A DNA stretch of 64,000 bases from Proteles cristata cristata (taxonomy: Eukaryota > Chordata > Mammalia > Carnivora > Hyaenidae): assembly GCA_017311185.1 (NCBI GenBank), contig JAESUZ010005528.1, positions 1,860,001-1,924,000 on the forward strand, read 5' to 3'. Under the pieces are notes generated by a model. That model saw nothing but the letters and a program-made list of their open reading frames with translations. It ran no database searches and was not told where the DNA came from. Of this stretch, positions 22,432 through 33,779 are shown one piece after another. Every line of letters starts with the position of its first letter. The stretch's first letter is position 1. The position numbers and the translations under genes were made by a program.

Positions 22432-22611
22432 GGGGTGCCTGGGTGACACAGCCGGTTAAGCATCTGGTGACTCTTGATCTCAGGTCATGATCTCATGGTA
22501 CTGGATCCCTGACAGCTGTGGAGCCTGCTTGGGATTCTGTCTCCCTCTCTCTCTGCCCCTCCCCCACTTGCTCTCAAAATAAATAAATAAAGATTAAAAT
22601 AAATAAATAAA
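22432..22611 (+). repeat. Carnivore SINE, shorter subtype
   Basis: The head is GGGGTGCCTGGGTGACACAG. The tail is an expanded AAATAAATAAATAAAG pattern. Confidence 0.85.
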
Positions 22612-22924
22612 GCATTTTAATAAAAGGAAAGGTAGTCACCCTGGGATACTCTTCATTTATTAAAAGCCATTCAAAATGGTTTTGAAATTTATATTTGGGA
22701 ATTATCTTCAGAATCAGTTTACTCACATAAGAAATCCAATGTTTCTACTTTATGGCTGCTTAGTTATAAAGTTTATTTTAGTCCCATGAGGTCCCAAGTG
22801 GTTACTATGTAGTTTTATGGTCCACTGTATTCAGCAGATGTTGTCCCTGGAGACTTTTGCTTCCTTAGAAAAGTAAATCCACAACAAAGCAATTCTAAGG
22901 GTAAAGATTTTCCGCAACCTTATC

Positions 22925-23005
22925 TAAATAGTTCACTGCTATACATAAGAACCTGGCACCTAGTAAGCACTCAAAAAATAATTGCTGAACCAACAAATGA
23001 CTTTC
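22925..23005 (+). repeat. L2-like 3' end
   Basis: CCTGGCACCTAGTAAGCACT followed by CAAAAAATAATTGCTGAAC is the typical L2 terminal pattern (cctggcacatagtaggcgctcaataaatatttgttgaat). Confidence 0.55.
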
Positions 23006-23526
23006 TCAAAAAGAAGTTCTAAAATGTTTTAGGAAATGACAACCCCGTTGGAAAATCTCTCTGGGTAAAAAATATGCATCTGGTTCATCAAATTTGTTTG
23101 ATTCAGCTATGCAACAAATACTCATTGAGAGCCAGCAGTAGCTAAATAATCCAGGGGACCCAGTGAAAAAGGAAAATGCAAAATCCCTTGCTCCAAAGGC
23201 AGAAGAAAGAAAGTGTTTGCTTTTTTCCTGTGGACTTCCCCTCAACCTGCCATTGTGTTTTCTATTTGCGACTCAGCATTGAGCTCCTTGGGACGCATGG
23301 ATACTCACAGAGTACGGGCCTCACAGGCACTACAGACTCTGTGCTTGACTCCACGTGTGGGCACAAGAATTCAACCAGTCCCTCATCATTCTGCACCAAA
23401 CCTGGTGTGGTGAAGGGACATGGAGGGGCAGAGGGCAGTGGTCACTGGGCAGAGCAGGGAACATCCCAGGGAAAGGGACCAGGGTTCCAAAACATAAATC
23501 CAAAGACAACTGGTTAAAAAATTCAA

Positions 23527-23619
23527 GGGGTAGCCTGGCTTGGCTCAGTCGGTGGCGTATGCAACTCTTGATTTGGAGTTGTGGGTAGAGATTACCTAAT
23601 GATAAAATCTTAAAAAAAG
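23527..23619 (+). repeat. Short carnivore tRNA-SINE
   Basis: TAGCCTGGCTTGGCTCAGTC through AGAGATTACCTAATGATAAAATC is the compact subtype ending GATTACTTAAxxATAAAATCTT. Confidence 0.75.
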
Positions 23620-23659
23620 AAAATGAAGTTCAAGACAGCAACTGATGGGTATTAAAACC

Positions 23660-24125
23660 AAAACTCCCTCCCAAGTGGTGGTGAAGCTGGCCCAATGAAG
23701 AGCCCACTCTGTGCTGGGCGGTAAGTGTGCAGCATGAGCAATACAAAGGCTGCCTGCCACAGACCTTTCTGTCTAACGGAGGGAACAGACAAGGAGAGAG
23801 GAAATGACCTACAGTGTGTAAGAGTATTGATGTGAGTACCGGTAGCTTCAGTCTTGGGGTCAAGGACAGAGTTCCAAATGCAGAGACTGTTAAGTACAAC
23901 TTAAGGTATTGGAAGAACAGAACCAGAGGTAAAGTGCAGACAAACACATAGAAAACTAGGGGTGGAGGGCATGGGGGCACCCCAGAACCTGAAGAGTTTG
24001 GCTAGAGTGGGAACACAGGATTCAGGGCTGGCAGATAGGGATTGGGGGCTTTCTGAGAATGATGGGGAGATTTTTCGAGGGATGAAGACAGTGACGTGAT
24101 CAGAACTGTTATGCAGGGTCACTCA
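23660..24125. repeat. Old LINE 3'-UTR-like repeat (family uncertain)
   Basis: AGCCCACTCTGTGCTGGGCG, the later ACAGACCTTTCTGTCTAACG and GACAGTGACGTGATCAGAAC follow the order of a common mammalian repeat (storage of words: 'gtgctgggc', 'gagtgacatgatcaga'). The same family seems to recur at 35280-36660 and 59340-60180. Confidence 0.35.
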
Positions 24126-24129
24126 GGTT

Positions 24130-26700
24130 GCAATGGGAAGAAGAAAAGCTTCAAGTAGGAAGAAAAAAAGTCTAAAGGGCAGGACGTTTGGTAGGGCGAG
24201 CAGTCAGATAGGGTCAAAAGAGAAGAAGCAGAGGACAGTTTGGAGATATGAGAGGCACTAAATATCTACAGGGCTCACACTGGAATGAGAATGATCTAGA
24301 ATACCAAAGATTGAGGCATAGAGAACTCACTTCCATATCCATCTGATAGCTGGGGACTTAGAGGTATCAAACAGAGCAGCAGGTTGAGCCTGAATTAAGC
24401 ACACCTCTTTGGGAAGCCTAGACCAGATCAGCAACAGGCTCCCACCATTCACTGTTCTAGAACTGTCACACATCATTGAGGCCTGACACTTGAGCTGGAG
24501 CCCATGATCAGCATTCATTCACTCCACACCCTTCCTTACAGAGAAACTTACACTGAAAAGCAAATATAGTCCCCCTAAGAAAATGTTATCGGAGCAATCC
24601 ACAAATGGAGGTAAAATATGAAGGCAGCTGCTTCCGCCTCTTAAAAAACCCCACAAGATATATGCCTATGCTTAATCCTTCGGCCTGAGCACATAGAATA
24701 GCACCATGGGCTGATAAATGTTGGGAAGGTGATATCCTAATACATCCAATCTGTCCTACTACTTTTGGAGCACTTGAATTGTCTGCCATATTTCAGGAGT
24801 CACCAGCTTGACTGTCAGGTGCAATGAAAGTGATCAATAGTTTCAAAAGTCATCTTGCAGCCATGAATCTGATTTGCTGAGCAGTTTAGGTTGGCAAGGG
24901 CTGTAGGAGTGTAGGAGCTGGTGGGAGGAGCTTGCTGGACACAGTGAAGTTCAGGAAGCATAGCTCTTAAGACCTCCTTCCTGACCTTGAGAAGGTTATC
25001 ATTAGAGTTGGGAAAGGCATAAGAAACCATTGAGGGCAGAATTTTAACAACTGCTGAATAATCTGGTGTGAAATCGAAGAGGTCTAATATTTAATGAGAG
25101 AGGGGTTATCAGCACCATTAATTTCTCACAGGATATCAGATCACTCTTTCATTTCTTGTTGGATTATAATTAATTGCTTTCGTGCCTTGTCTGTTGAAGA
25201 CAGGTAAGTTCCGGAAGGACTGGGAACATGGCCTACTCACTTTCACCTCCCTCTCAGCATTCTGTATATTGTACATAAACTACACTAAGATTTGTTAAAT
25301 AAATGAGTTAACTAAACATCTTCCTCTTTGGTAATAGGATCCTGGATGATCTTTTTTTTTTTTTTATGAGATTAAATTTGGGAGGCATTTTCTTCTTTAA
25401 AACATAGGAAGATGTTCAGAGTCAGGATTTCTCTTGTTCTAGTCTTTATTGCAAGTATTGGGAGACACAGAATTGGTGTTCAGCTGCCTGTGGGAGGAAG
25501 GAGTAAAGCTGCACACAATCACACAACCGTAATCTGAGTCAAGGATACGAAACAAGCCCTTCAGGAAGTGAGCCGATTAAATGTTATTTCCTCAGATATG
25601 AGGTTAATAAACAAAATTTAGTTAAAGAATGAAAACACTTTAGATTCTTATGTTCCCTAAAGGGGTAGAAATAACTGATACTCCGTGATAAAAATAAACG
25701 AGGACCAGAGGAAATTTTTTGTATTTTCCCCATCCCTTTGTCTGATCATTCATGCTTTATGCCCCATGTGACGTTAAAACCAAGAACTTTTCTCTTTTCT
25801 TTTCCCTTTTGTTGGGGGGTAAATACCAGCTGGAGTTTTCTGAGCAGTGAGTAATCCACCTGGCACAGCACCAAGGTAACAGCCACCTGAAAACTTTCCA
25901 CTCTGCTATTATGCTCCAGCCCAGGAGTCTTAATGGTCCAAATGAATGAACGGAGGAAGCTATCCTCACAGGCTCTCACTCACCGGACTTTTCCTACAGC
26001 ATTGGCCTGGTCAAGCCACCGCCAACTCTTTCTCCCCTGTGCCTCGCCCACGCCCAAATGTTTGATCTCAGATGATTTCCTCTTCTTTGGGTTCTGCCTC
26101 TCGTGGCCACGGCTTTTGGCACATTCTCAGCAATGGAAACTAGTTTTAATACCATTATAAGAAAAATAGGTTTAGGACCATCAATGTAGCAGAGGTCGCA
26201 ATGACAGGTTTCTGCATATACCCCTCAGGGTGTATTTGTAGGCTTCTAACTGTCCACATCTGCCTCTCTGTCCCTGAGGCCACTTCCTTAAGCCCAGAGA
26301 GGCTGCTCACCTGGCACAAAGCAAGCCTGAGGTTTAGGAGAATCAAAACTCCCAGGACCAGCCCTTACTCGTGACCAATAGGAACTGGTGATTGATACCC
26401 CAGCTGCCTGGCCTCTCAGTTGAGATAATTCTAAAGTGCACGCTTTATGTCTCACAATGGAGGTGAGCTCCTAACATATTTTTGATTAACCTGACACCCT
26501 GTCCCTACATCATAGCCTTGCTACCAAACTATCATTTCCTGCCACTCCCAAATAAGATCCTAGCCCTTGAGTCTTTGTCTCAGGGTCAGCTTCCAGGGAC
26601 CCTCAAACCAGCATGGTCAGCAGGTTCCTCCCCACATCCTTCTCATGGATTCCAAAGCCAAACACGTACTTTTTGAATCATCCGTGGGTTGATTGGACAT
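24130..26700. other. Unassigned intergenic sequence, L2-like at 25190-25310
   Basis: No exon was recognised. GACTGGGAACATGGCCTACT and GATTTGTTAAATAAATGAG at 25190-25310 suggest an L2 3' end in plus orientation. Confidence 0.35.
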
Positions 26701-26710
26701 TGATAATTCA

Positions 26711-26912
26711 TGAGGTGCCTGGGTGGCTCCATTGGTTAAGTATCTGACTTTGACTCAGGTCATGATCTCACTGTTCCCAAGTTCAAGCCCTGCATTGGGC
26801 TCTGTGCTGACAGCTCTGAGCCTGGAGCCTGTTTCAGATTCTGTGTCCCCTCTCTCTCTGCCCTCCCTCCACTCATGCTCTGTCTCTCTCTCTCTCTCTC
26901 AAAAATAAACTA
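26711..26912 (+). repeat. Carnivore SINE
   Basis: GAGGTGCCTGGGTGGCTCCA is the head. Its tail AAAAATAAACTATA was the landing site of the next SINE. Confidence 0.92.
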
Positions 26913-26914
26913 TA

Positions 26915-27133
26915 GGGACACCTGGGTGGCTCAGTCAGTTAAGCGTCTGACTTCAGCTCAGGTCATGATCTCACGCTTCATGGGTTCAAGCCCCGCATCG
27001 GGCTCTGCGCTGACAGCTAGCTCAGAGCCTGGAGCCTGTCTTCGGATTCTGTGACTCCCTCTCTGTGACTCTCCCCTGATCACACTGTCTCTATCTCTCT
27101 CCTGAAAATAAATAAAACACTAAAAAAATTTTT
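26915..27133 (+). repeat. Carnivore SINE inserted in the tail of the preceding SINE
   Basis: AAATAAACTATA at 26903-26914 recurs at 27134-27145, showing insertion into the older element's A-tail. Body is near consensus with a duplicated CTAG in GACAGCTAGCTCAGAGCC. Confidence 0.95.
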
Positions 27134-28409
27134 AAATAAACTATAAAAAATTTTCCTGTTAATAACTCAAATAAGCCAAGACTCAAAACTAGCTAAACTT
27201 AACAGCATCAATATTCATCAAACTTGCTTTATCGTGCTCTGAATGTGTTCTTCTGACTAAATGACCTCTGCTGGTAAGTAGTTGAACCGAATGCATTTCC
27301 AGTCATTTCAATGTGCTTTAAAGGTTATGGTACAAGCCTCTGAATCATCATTCACAGGTGATTTCCATACCTATTTCTGATGTACCAAGTGACCTTGGCC
27401 ATTTTAATGCCTACATTTAACTGGAATGTGCTGTGTTGTGAAATCATAGTCACTACCCGGAACTGGTCCTAAGATTATTTTTATTTTATTGAATTATTTT
27501 TTTTTATTTCTTATTATCTCTTTTCCCCAATACAGATTTATTGTTTTCTCTTCCCTTTTTACTCGCTTGTCTCCCTCTGTATATTTCCATCCTGTCACTG
27601 TTCTCTTTTTATGACATGATGATGCAATCACACATAACGTGTGTACAGTGGCTGCTGTGTGCCCAACAGACCCTGCCTGCTTAGCTCAAGGAACTCACTC
27701 CTCTGGCTGAGGCATATTGACTGCTAAGGGTTTGCAACTCAGTTCCTCTTCGGGGAATTGTCCTGAGCGGAAGGAAGCTACTCTACCATGGGGACAGCCA
27801 GCATCCAAAAATGCTCAGATAAGTTGTCTCAGTTTGGAGCAACTCTGAAGAATCATTCCAGTTCCAGATCTCCATGTAGGGTCAGCTGAGGCCTGTCTGC
27901 AATCACACTGTAGTTCACCTTCTCCTTCTGGTTTCCTTCTGCTTTTTTACTCTTCACCAGTATTGTTCTCCAGAGCACCCTCTCATGAAACTTCTGTCTG
28001 AAAATATAAGACACTCAGAGTCTATTTCCCAGGAACCTGGCCTCTGACACTTCCCAACAAAATCAGAAGATCAAGAGGGATTAAAAATGTGTTCATTCAA
28101 ATTTGCTATCATTTGTGTGCTCTGTCTAGTATATATAAGATGGTGTCACAAAAACTTACCAGGTGCCAGTATACATTGTATGTACTGCTACTTAAGATGT
28201 ATAGAAAAATAAAATGCATAGATTGGGTTGAACCATAGAAAACATACACCTGACGTACAAAAGGAGCTCAATACATATTTCCTGAATTTTTGACCCCACT
28301 TTCTTACAGTAAAATATGATTTACCCTTGTCTCATTATTCAGTGCTTCTAAGACTGTGTGTTTTTCATTGTAAATAATTGTGTGTTTTTAATAAAAAGAT
28401 CTACATTTT

Positions 28410-28512
28410 TGGGCACCCAGCTGGCTGAGTTGGTAGAGCATGTAACTCTTGACCTCAGGGTTATAAGTTCTAACCCTACGTTGGGTGTAGAGGTTACTTA
28501 AAAATTTTTTTT
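28410..28512 (+). repeat. Short carnivore tRNA-SINE
   Basis: GGGCACCCAGCTGGCTGAGT through GTAGAGGTTACTTAAAAA; compact subtype. Confidence 0.85.
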
Positions 28513-28560
28513 CATTAAAATTTAAAGGTTCACAGTTAAAAAAAAGAAAAGAAAAGGTTT

Positions 28561-28855
28561 GGGACACCTTGGTGACTCAGTGGGTTAAGAGTCTGACTCT
28601 ATTTTTTTTTCTATTTTAGAGAGTGAGCACGTGCTTGAGAGAGTGGGGGAGTGGGGTAGAGGGAGAGAAGCTTGAGCAGGCTTCACACTCTGCAAAGCCC
28701 AGCACAGGGGATCATGACCTGACCCAAAATCAACAGTCAGATCCTCAATCGACTAAGCCACCCAGGTGCCCCAAGTGTCTGCTCTTGAACTCAGGTGGTG
28801 AGTTTACCCTCAATTGGGCTCCATGCTGGGTGTGAAGCCTACTTAAAAGAAAGAA
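28561..28855 (+). repeat. Short carnivore SINE interrupted by another SINE
   Basis: The left part is 28561-28600 (GGGACACCTTGGTGACTCAG...GTCTGACTCT). The right part resumes at about 28780 (CTGCTCTTGAACTCAGG) and ends with GTGAAGCCTACTTAAAAG and a GAAA-rich tail. Confidence 0.8.
28601..28772 (-). repeat. Carnivore SINE nested in a short SINE, antisense
   Basis: It runs from the T-rich side (ATTTTTTTTTCTATTTTAG) to GCCACCCAGGTGCCCC. GTCTGACTCT before and GTGTCTGCTCT after are the likely duplication. Confidence 0.8.
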
Positions 28856-28934
28856 AGAAAAAGAAAAGGAAAAAATAATTCACATTTAAATCTATATACA
28901 GGTCAATAAAACAACTTAAAATAAATTCTTTCTT

Positions 28935-29012
28935 GTGGTGCCTGACTTGATCTCTGGGTTGTAAGTTCAAGCCCCATGTCGGGTGCAGAGATTACTTAAT
29001 AATAAAATCTTA
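28935..29012 (+). repeat. Truncated short carnivore SINE
   Basis: The head is GTGGTGCCTGACTTGATCTC, missing the box-A part, and the 3' end is GATTACTTAATAATAAAATC. Confidence 0.75.
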
Positions 29013-29211
29013 CGGAGGTGGGGGGGCTGGGTGGCTCAGTTGGTTCAGCATGCAACTGTTGATTTTGGCTCAGGTCATGATCCCAAGGTTGTGAGATTGA
29101 GCCCCACTACAGTACAGAGCCTGCTTGAGATAATCTCTCTGCCCCTCTTCCACTCATTCTCTCTCTTTCTCTCTCTCTCAAAGTAAATATAAGTAAACAC
29201 TTAAAAAAAAA
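29013..29211 (+). repeat. Carnivore SINE inserted at the end of a short SINE
   Basis: AATAAAATCTTA at 29001-29012 is repeated at 29212-29223. Its head has an expanded G-run (GGTGGGGGGGCTGGG). Confidence 0.92.
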
Positions 29212-29224
29212 AATAAAATCTTAT

Positions 29225-31865
29225 AAACAAATACAATTATTTCTTTAAGTGCAGAATAGGGTTGGCTTCTGCCACCTGACTGGCTGTTTATGCTACACCT
29301 ACATCTACTTGATGACAACTAAGAAAGCAGATGGAATGGAAACGAAGTTCATTCTGTTGAACAAGAATTTCAAAACTTAGCATCCTTGAAAATAACTCAC
29401 AGGGTCCCTAATGAGCAGGTTTCTTCTCACCATCATTGTGATGGAAGTCATTCAAGTATCCTGAACGCTCTGTAGGCCCTTCTCTGTCATCACACTTCTC
29501 CTCCTCACTAGCCTCCCAGAAAACTCTCATCCTCATCCTTGGAGAATTTATGAAAATATGCCCTGACAACTTTTTCCAAACTCAGTCATACTTGGAGGGC
29601 AGGTGGGAGGGGAGGTGGTGGGTGAGGGGAGAGGTGAGGGACAAGGTTTAAAGAGGAGATTTTACTACCAATTAATTAAAACAAAAAAAAAGAATAGGAA
29701 GTAAGCCAATGACAAACTAAAAACGAGAAACAAAAGGAAGAAAGGTGTTTCTGAAACGCGTTTCTGAAATGGTGTTTCTTACGTGTTCGTTGGAGGTACA
29801 TCTGTTGTTGAAGTCCATTGAATAGATGGACTACTACTACTCAAGCCTAATAAAAGCTTATTTCTTGCTCACCTAAACTCTTTCTTGCTGGTGGGTGGCT
29901 CTTGTCCACGCTCAGTCTCCTTTGTATTGTGTTCTGTTTTACTATGTAGTTCCCCCTTCCCCCAAGACCTCCCCTTCATCAGCAAACGATCAATAAAGGA
30001 ACAAACAGAGCAAGGAGAGTGCATATCCATTTCCTAAAAGATTTGGCTCAGAAATGGCAAAAATGACTTTCTGCACACATTCCGTCAGTTAGCACTCAGT
30101 CTCATGAGCACAGGGAACTACAGAGGCGCCTGGGAAATATAGTCTGGCTGTGTGCTCAGGAACAAGAGGGGACTCTTTTTGTGGAACAGCTAACATACCC
30201 AGACACAGAGCCTTTGTGGGGCTTAAGGAAGATAAGCAAATACCAAGCTTCTCAATCCCTGCTGGGGGGAATCTTAAAGGTGCCACCTGGGTGACTGCTA
30301 GAGCCCATCAGTGGAAGTCCACCTTCTTCAGCTCTCCTTGGAGCCCCTAATGCTTAATAGCTGATAGTAATTCTAATCTGTCAGTAATGGCTGTACCCAT
30401 GCCCCAAAGCAGCCCCCACAATAAAGCACTTGTGGCTCCAAGACAGGATAGATGGCCTCTTAGGAGCTAACTGGAGAATTAAGTCCGTCTTTCCTCCCTC
30501 CCCCTTCACCTTCCCCTTCTAATGAAGCAGTCACATTGTTTGGGAAGGTTTTTGAGATCATTATCTGGATGCCTCATCCCTCCAACACCACTGTTCTGGG
30601 CACTAGAATTTCAGTCACCAAGTCCTGTGAAATTTAACCAGTTCCTTTTCTTAGCATTTTGTCAACAAATGGAAGACACTGTTTCCATAAAATGATAGTT
30701 AAGAACAAAACTCATTTATCTTGACCCACTACACAAGAAAATAGTGAATTGTCCGTTCCAACATTCAAACCAGAGAGCAGACTTTTATTTGAAGAAGATG
30801 ACAACTTTGTGGCTAATGGTATTCTTTTTGTACTTACTCACTCTTCCAGATGAATGACAAAGAATAATTGGTCATTCTGAAGATGGCTTCGCAAAGAGAA
30901 GGGCTTACAACCCATACTGTATTTTTTTAGTTCAGAAAGGACATTCCAGAGGGAAAATGTGAGCAGGTTTATATGAGTCAAGTGAAGGCATCTATCTGTG
31001 TAGGAGGCTTTTACTTTGTAGTATAAATGGTTAATTCAAGCATGTCTACACCTAGAGGAGCCAAATTATAATTAAGAAACTTTGGTGAACATCATTACAC
31101 TAGATTTTATCAGTGTTTACCAGTAGTGTCTGCTCGTATTTACAAATCACTTTTTAATGTTCATGAAAGTATCTTACTTCAATTATTTATAGCTACTCAT
31201 ATAGCCTGGGTGGATAATTTTTTTTTAATTACTGGTTACATCCCCTAAAGCAAAATCAACCTTGTAATTAATTTAGAGTTGTTTTTCCTTAAAGAAATAT
31301 TAAGCATCAAAATCAGTTTCTTTTCAGCTAAGCAAAGAAAGCAAAAAAGTACATAATTCTTACGAAAATACTGTAAAGTATAATTGATTTCCACATTTTG
31401 GCCAGGGAAGAGGAAAGGGAGCAAGTAAGAAGAGAAAGAAGAGGTGGGAACAAAGGGTCGGAAAATAGAGACAGAGACAGTGAGGGGAATAGACATAGAA
31501 AAAGAAAGGAAAGATTGAGTGATAATGGAGGGAAATGGGGGGAAAAAAGCAAAAGAGAGAATGAGAAGAGAAAATGGACATAAAGAAGAGTAGCAAAATG
31601 TTTTCTTGACAGGAGGAGAGGACATTTGGACAAAATAAAGAATAGAATCCATCTACGAGGGAAGAGAATTAAGGAAAAGTTCCTTCCCATATTGTAGCCA
31701 TTATGGTCAGAACAATGCAAGGTTGGATGAGATCAAGTCCAAGATAAGTCTGTGGATGTTGGTTTCTTACTGTGGACCCTCTGAAGAGCTACATTGTGCC
31801 AATCAGAGAGATATTCTTAGTTAAATGATTCTTCATAATTCACTTCCTTTATGAATTTAAAAGAT
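29225..31865. other. Unassigned intergenic sequence
   Basis: No gene or confident repeat over 2.6 kb. It includes a G-rich patch near 29595-29640 and the purine tract listed separately at 31393-31600. Confidence 0.4.
31393..31600. repeat. Purine-rich tract
   Basis: The plus strand is almost entirely A and G for about 200 bases (GGAAGAGGAAAGGGAGCAAG... to GAATGAGAAGAGAAAATGG). This strand asymmetry creates spurious open frames on both strands, and such tracts can adopt triplex structures. Confidence 0.8.
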
Positions 31866-31870
31866 TCTTA

Positions 31871-32041
31871 TATTTTTTAATGTTTATGTATTTATTTTGA
31901 GAGTGTGAGTGCACTCAGAGGAGGGGCAGAGAAAGAATCCCAAGGAGGCTCTGCACTGGCAGTGCAGAGCCCAAAGTGGGGCTCAAACTCAACGAAATCA
32001 AGAGTCAGTTGCTTAACCGACTGAGCCATCCAGGTACCGCC
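31871..32041 (-). repeat. Carnivore SINE, antisense
   Basis: Runs from TTTTTTAATGTTTATGTATT to CTGAGCCATCCAGGTACCGC. AGATTCTT lies on both sides. Confidence 0.88.
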
Positions 32042-32052
32042 ATAGATTCTTC

Positions 32053-32174
32053 TTTTAAATTTTATTTATTTTTTAATTTATTTTTCAAGTGAGGTCTAAA
32101 CCAATCATGGGCTTGAACTCATGACCCTGAGATCAAGAGTTCCACTCTCTACTGACTGAGCCAGTCAGGCGCCC
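32053..32174 (-). repeat. Short carnivore SINE, antisense
   Basis: CATGGGCTTGAACTCATGAC and GACTGAGCCAGTCAGGCGCC identify the compact subtype. Confidence 0.85.
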
Positions 32175-32189
32175 TATATTCCTTTTTTA

Positions 32190-32413
32190 TTTTCTTTTTA
32201 AATATTTTTATTTCTAGGAGACAGAAAGAGACAGCGTGAGCAGGGGAGGGTCAGAGAGAGAGGGAGATACAGACTCTGAAATAGGCTCCAGGCTCTGAGC
32301 TGGCAGTCAGCACAGAGCCTGATGCAGGGCTCGAACCCACGTACCACGAGATCATGACCTAAGCGAAAAGTCGGACGCTTAACCGACTAAGCCACCCAGG
32401 CACCCCCCACCCC
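32190..32413 (-). repeat. Carnivore SINE, antisense, young
   Basis: Near-consensus body; ATATTCCTTTTTTA occurs at 32176-32189 and again from about 32415, an exact target-site duplication. The head ends in a C-run (CACCCCCCACCCCC). Confidence 0.94.
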
Positions 32414-33480
32414 CATATTCCTTTTTTAAAATTGACATATAATGTACATACCATCAAGTTAGCTTTTTGAAAGTGTACAGTTCCAGGATGCCTGAGTAGC
32501 TCAGTTGGTTGAGATCCAACTCTTGATTTCAGCTTAGGTCATCATCCCAGGGTCATGAGAGGAGTCCTCCATTGGGGTCCACACTGATGGTGGGGCCTGC
32601 TTAAAATTCTCTCTGTGTGTTTCTGTCTCTGTCTCTCTCAGTCTCTCTACACTACCACCACCCCCACTTCCCTTCTCCCCGCTCTCTCTCTATAGAAAAA
32701 TAAAAGTGTACTGTTGTGGGCTTTTGGTAAATTTACAAGGTTACACAATCATGACCACTACTTAATTCAAGAATTTTTCATCATTCCTAAAAGAAACTGC
32801 ACACACATTAGCAGTAATTCCCCATTCCCTCTTTCTGCCAGCCTCTGGAAACTAAAAATCTCTTTTGTACCTCTGTTAATTCATATATTCTGGGAATTTC
32901 ATACAAATGAAATCATATAATATGTGGCCTTTTGGGTGTGTTGCCTTTCATTTAACGTGTATTTAAGGTTCATTTGTGTTGTAGCATGCAGAGTACTTCA
33001 TTCATTTTTAATAGGTGAATAATATTCCATTGTATGGTTATATCACATCTACATCCATTTATCAGTTGGTAGACATTTGAATTGTTTCCATTTTTTAGCT
33101 ATTATGATAATGATGCTTTGAACATTGTTGTACAAGTTTTTGTGTTAATATCTGTTTTCAATTTTCTTGAGTATGTGCTTGGGAGTGGACTTGCTATGTG
33201 ACCTAATAACTCTACATTTAACTGTTTGAGGAATTACCAAACTGTTTTCTAAAACTCCTGTACCATTTTATTCAAACCAGCAATCTGTAAGTATTCCAAA
33301 TTCTATATAATCTCATCAACCCTTGTTAATCTCCAGCTTTATTATTATAGTCCTTCTAGTGGATATGAAGTAGTTCTCACTGTGTTGTAGATTTGCATTT
33401 CTCTAGGGACTAATGAGTTGAACATCTTTTTATGTGTTTAATGGTCATTTGTATATATTATTTGAAAAAATTTCCTTTTG
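32414..33480 (-). repeat. Old L1M 3' region, antisense, split by a SINE
   Basis: AAATTGACATATAATGTACA, then after the SINE GGTGAATAATATTCCATTG, TATCACATCTACATCCATTT, ATGCTTTGAACATTGTTGTA and TGGTCATTTGTATATATTA follow the antisense order of the L1 ORF2 end and 3' UTR. Confidence 0.75.
32484..32702 (+). repeat. Carnivore SINE inside antisense L1M
   Basis: AAAGTGTAC at 32470-32478 recurs at 32703-32711, bracketing AGGATGCCTGAGTAGCTCAG... and a CACTACCACCACCCCCAC variant tract. Confidence 0.88.
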
Positions 33481-33552
33481 TGTCTTTCTTTTTTGAGAGA
33501 AAGAGTGTGTGTGTAAGCAGGAAAGAAGGGCAGAAGGCTTTACTCTTTTTTA

Positions 33553-33762
33553 AACTTTTTTTAAATGTTTATTTATTTTTGAGAGAGATAGACAGAGCAT
33601 GAGTAGGGGAGGGACAGAGAGAGGGAGGCACCGAATCCGAAGCAGGGTCCAGGCTCTGAGCTGTTGGCACAAAGCCTGACACAAGGCTCGAAATCAGTAA
33701 CTGGAAGATCATGACTTGAGCCGAAGTCTAATACTTAACTGATTGAACCACCCAGGAGCCCC
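33553..33762 (-). repeat. Carnivore SINE, antisense
   Basis: TTAAATGTTTATTTATTTTTG to GAACCACCCAGGAGCCCC. TACTCTTTTTTA before and after is the duplication. A further GAGAGAAAGAGTGTGTGTG scrap at 33494-33540 may be a piece of an older SINE. Confidence 0.9.
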
Positions 33763-33779
33763 TACTCTTTTTTAATACA

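Noticed and set aside
31245..31720. Minus-strand frames of 135 and 130 residues rich in Leu/Phe/Ser
   Set aside because: They come from the polypurine tract; overlapping frames are all open and hydrophobic for the same compositional reason.
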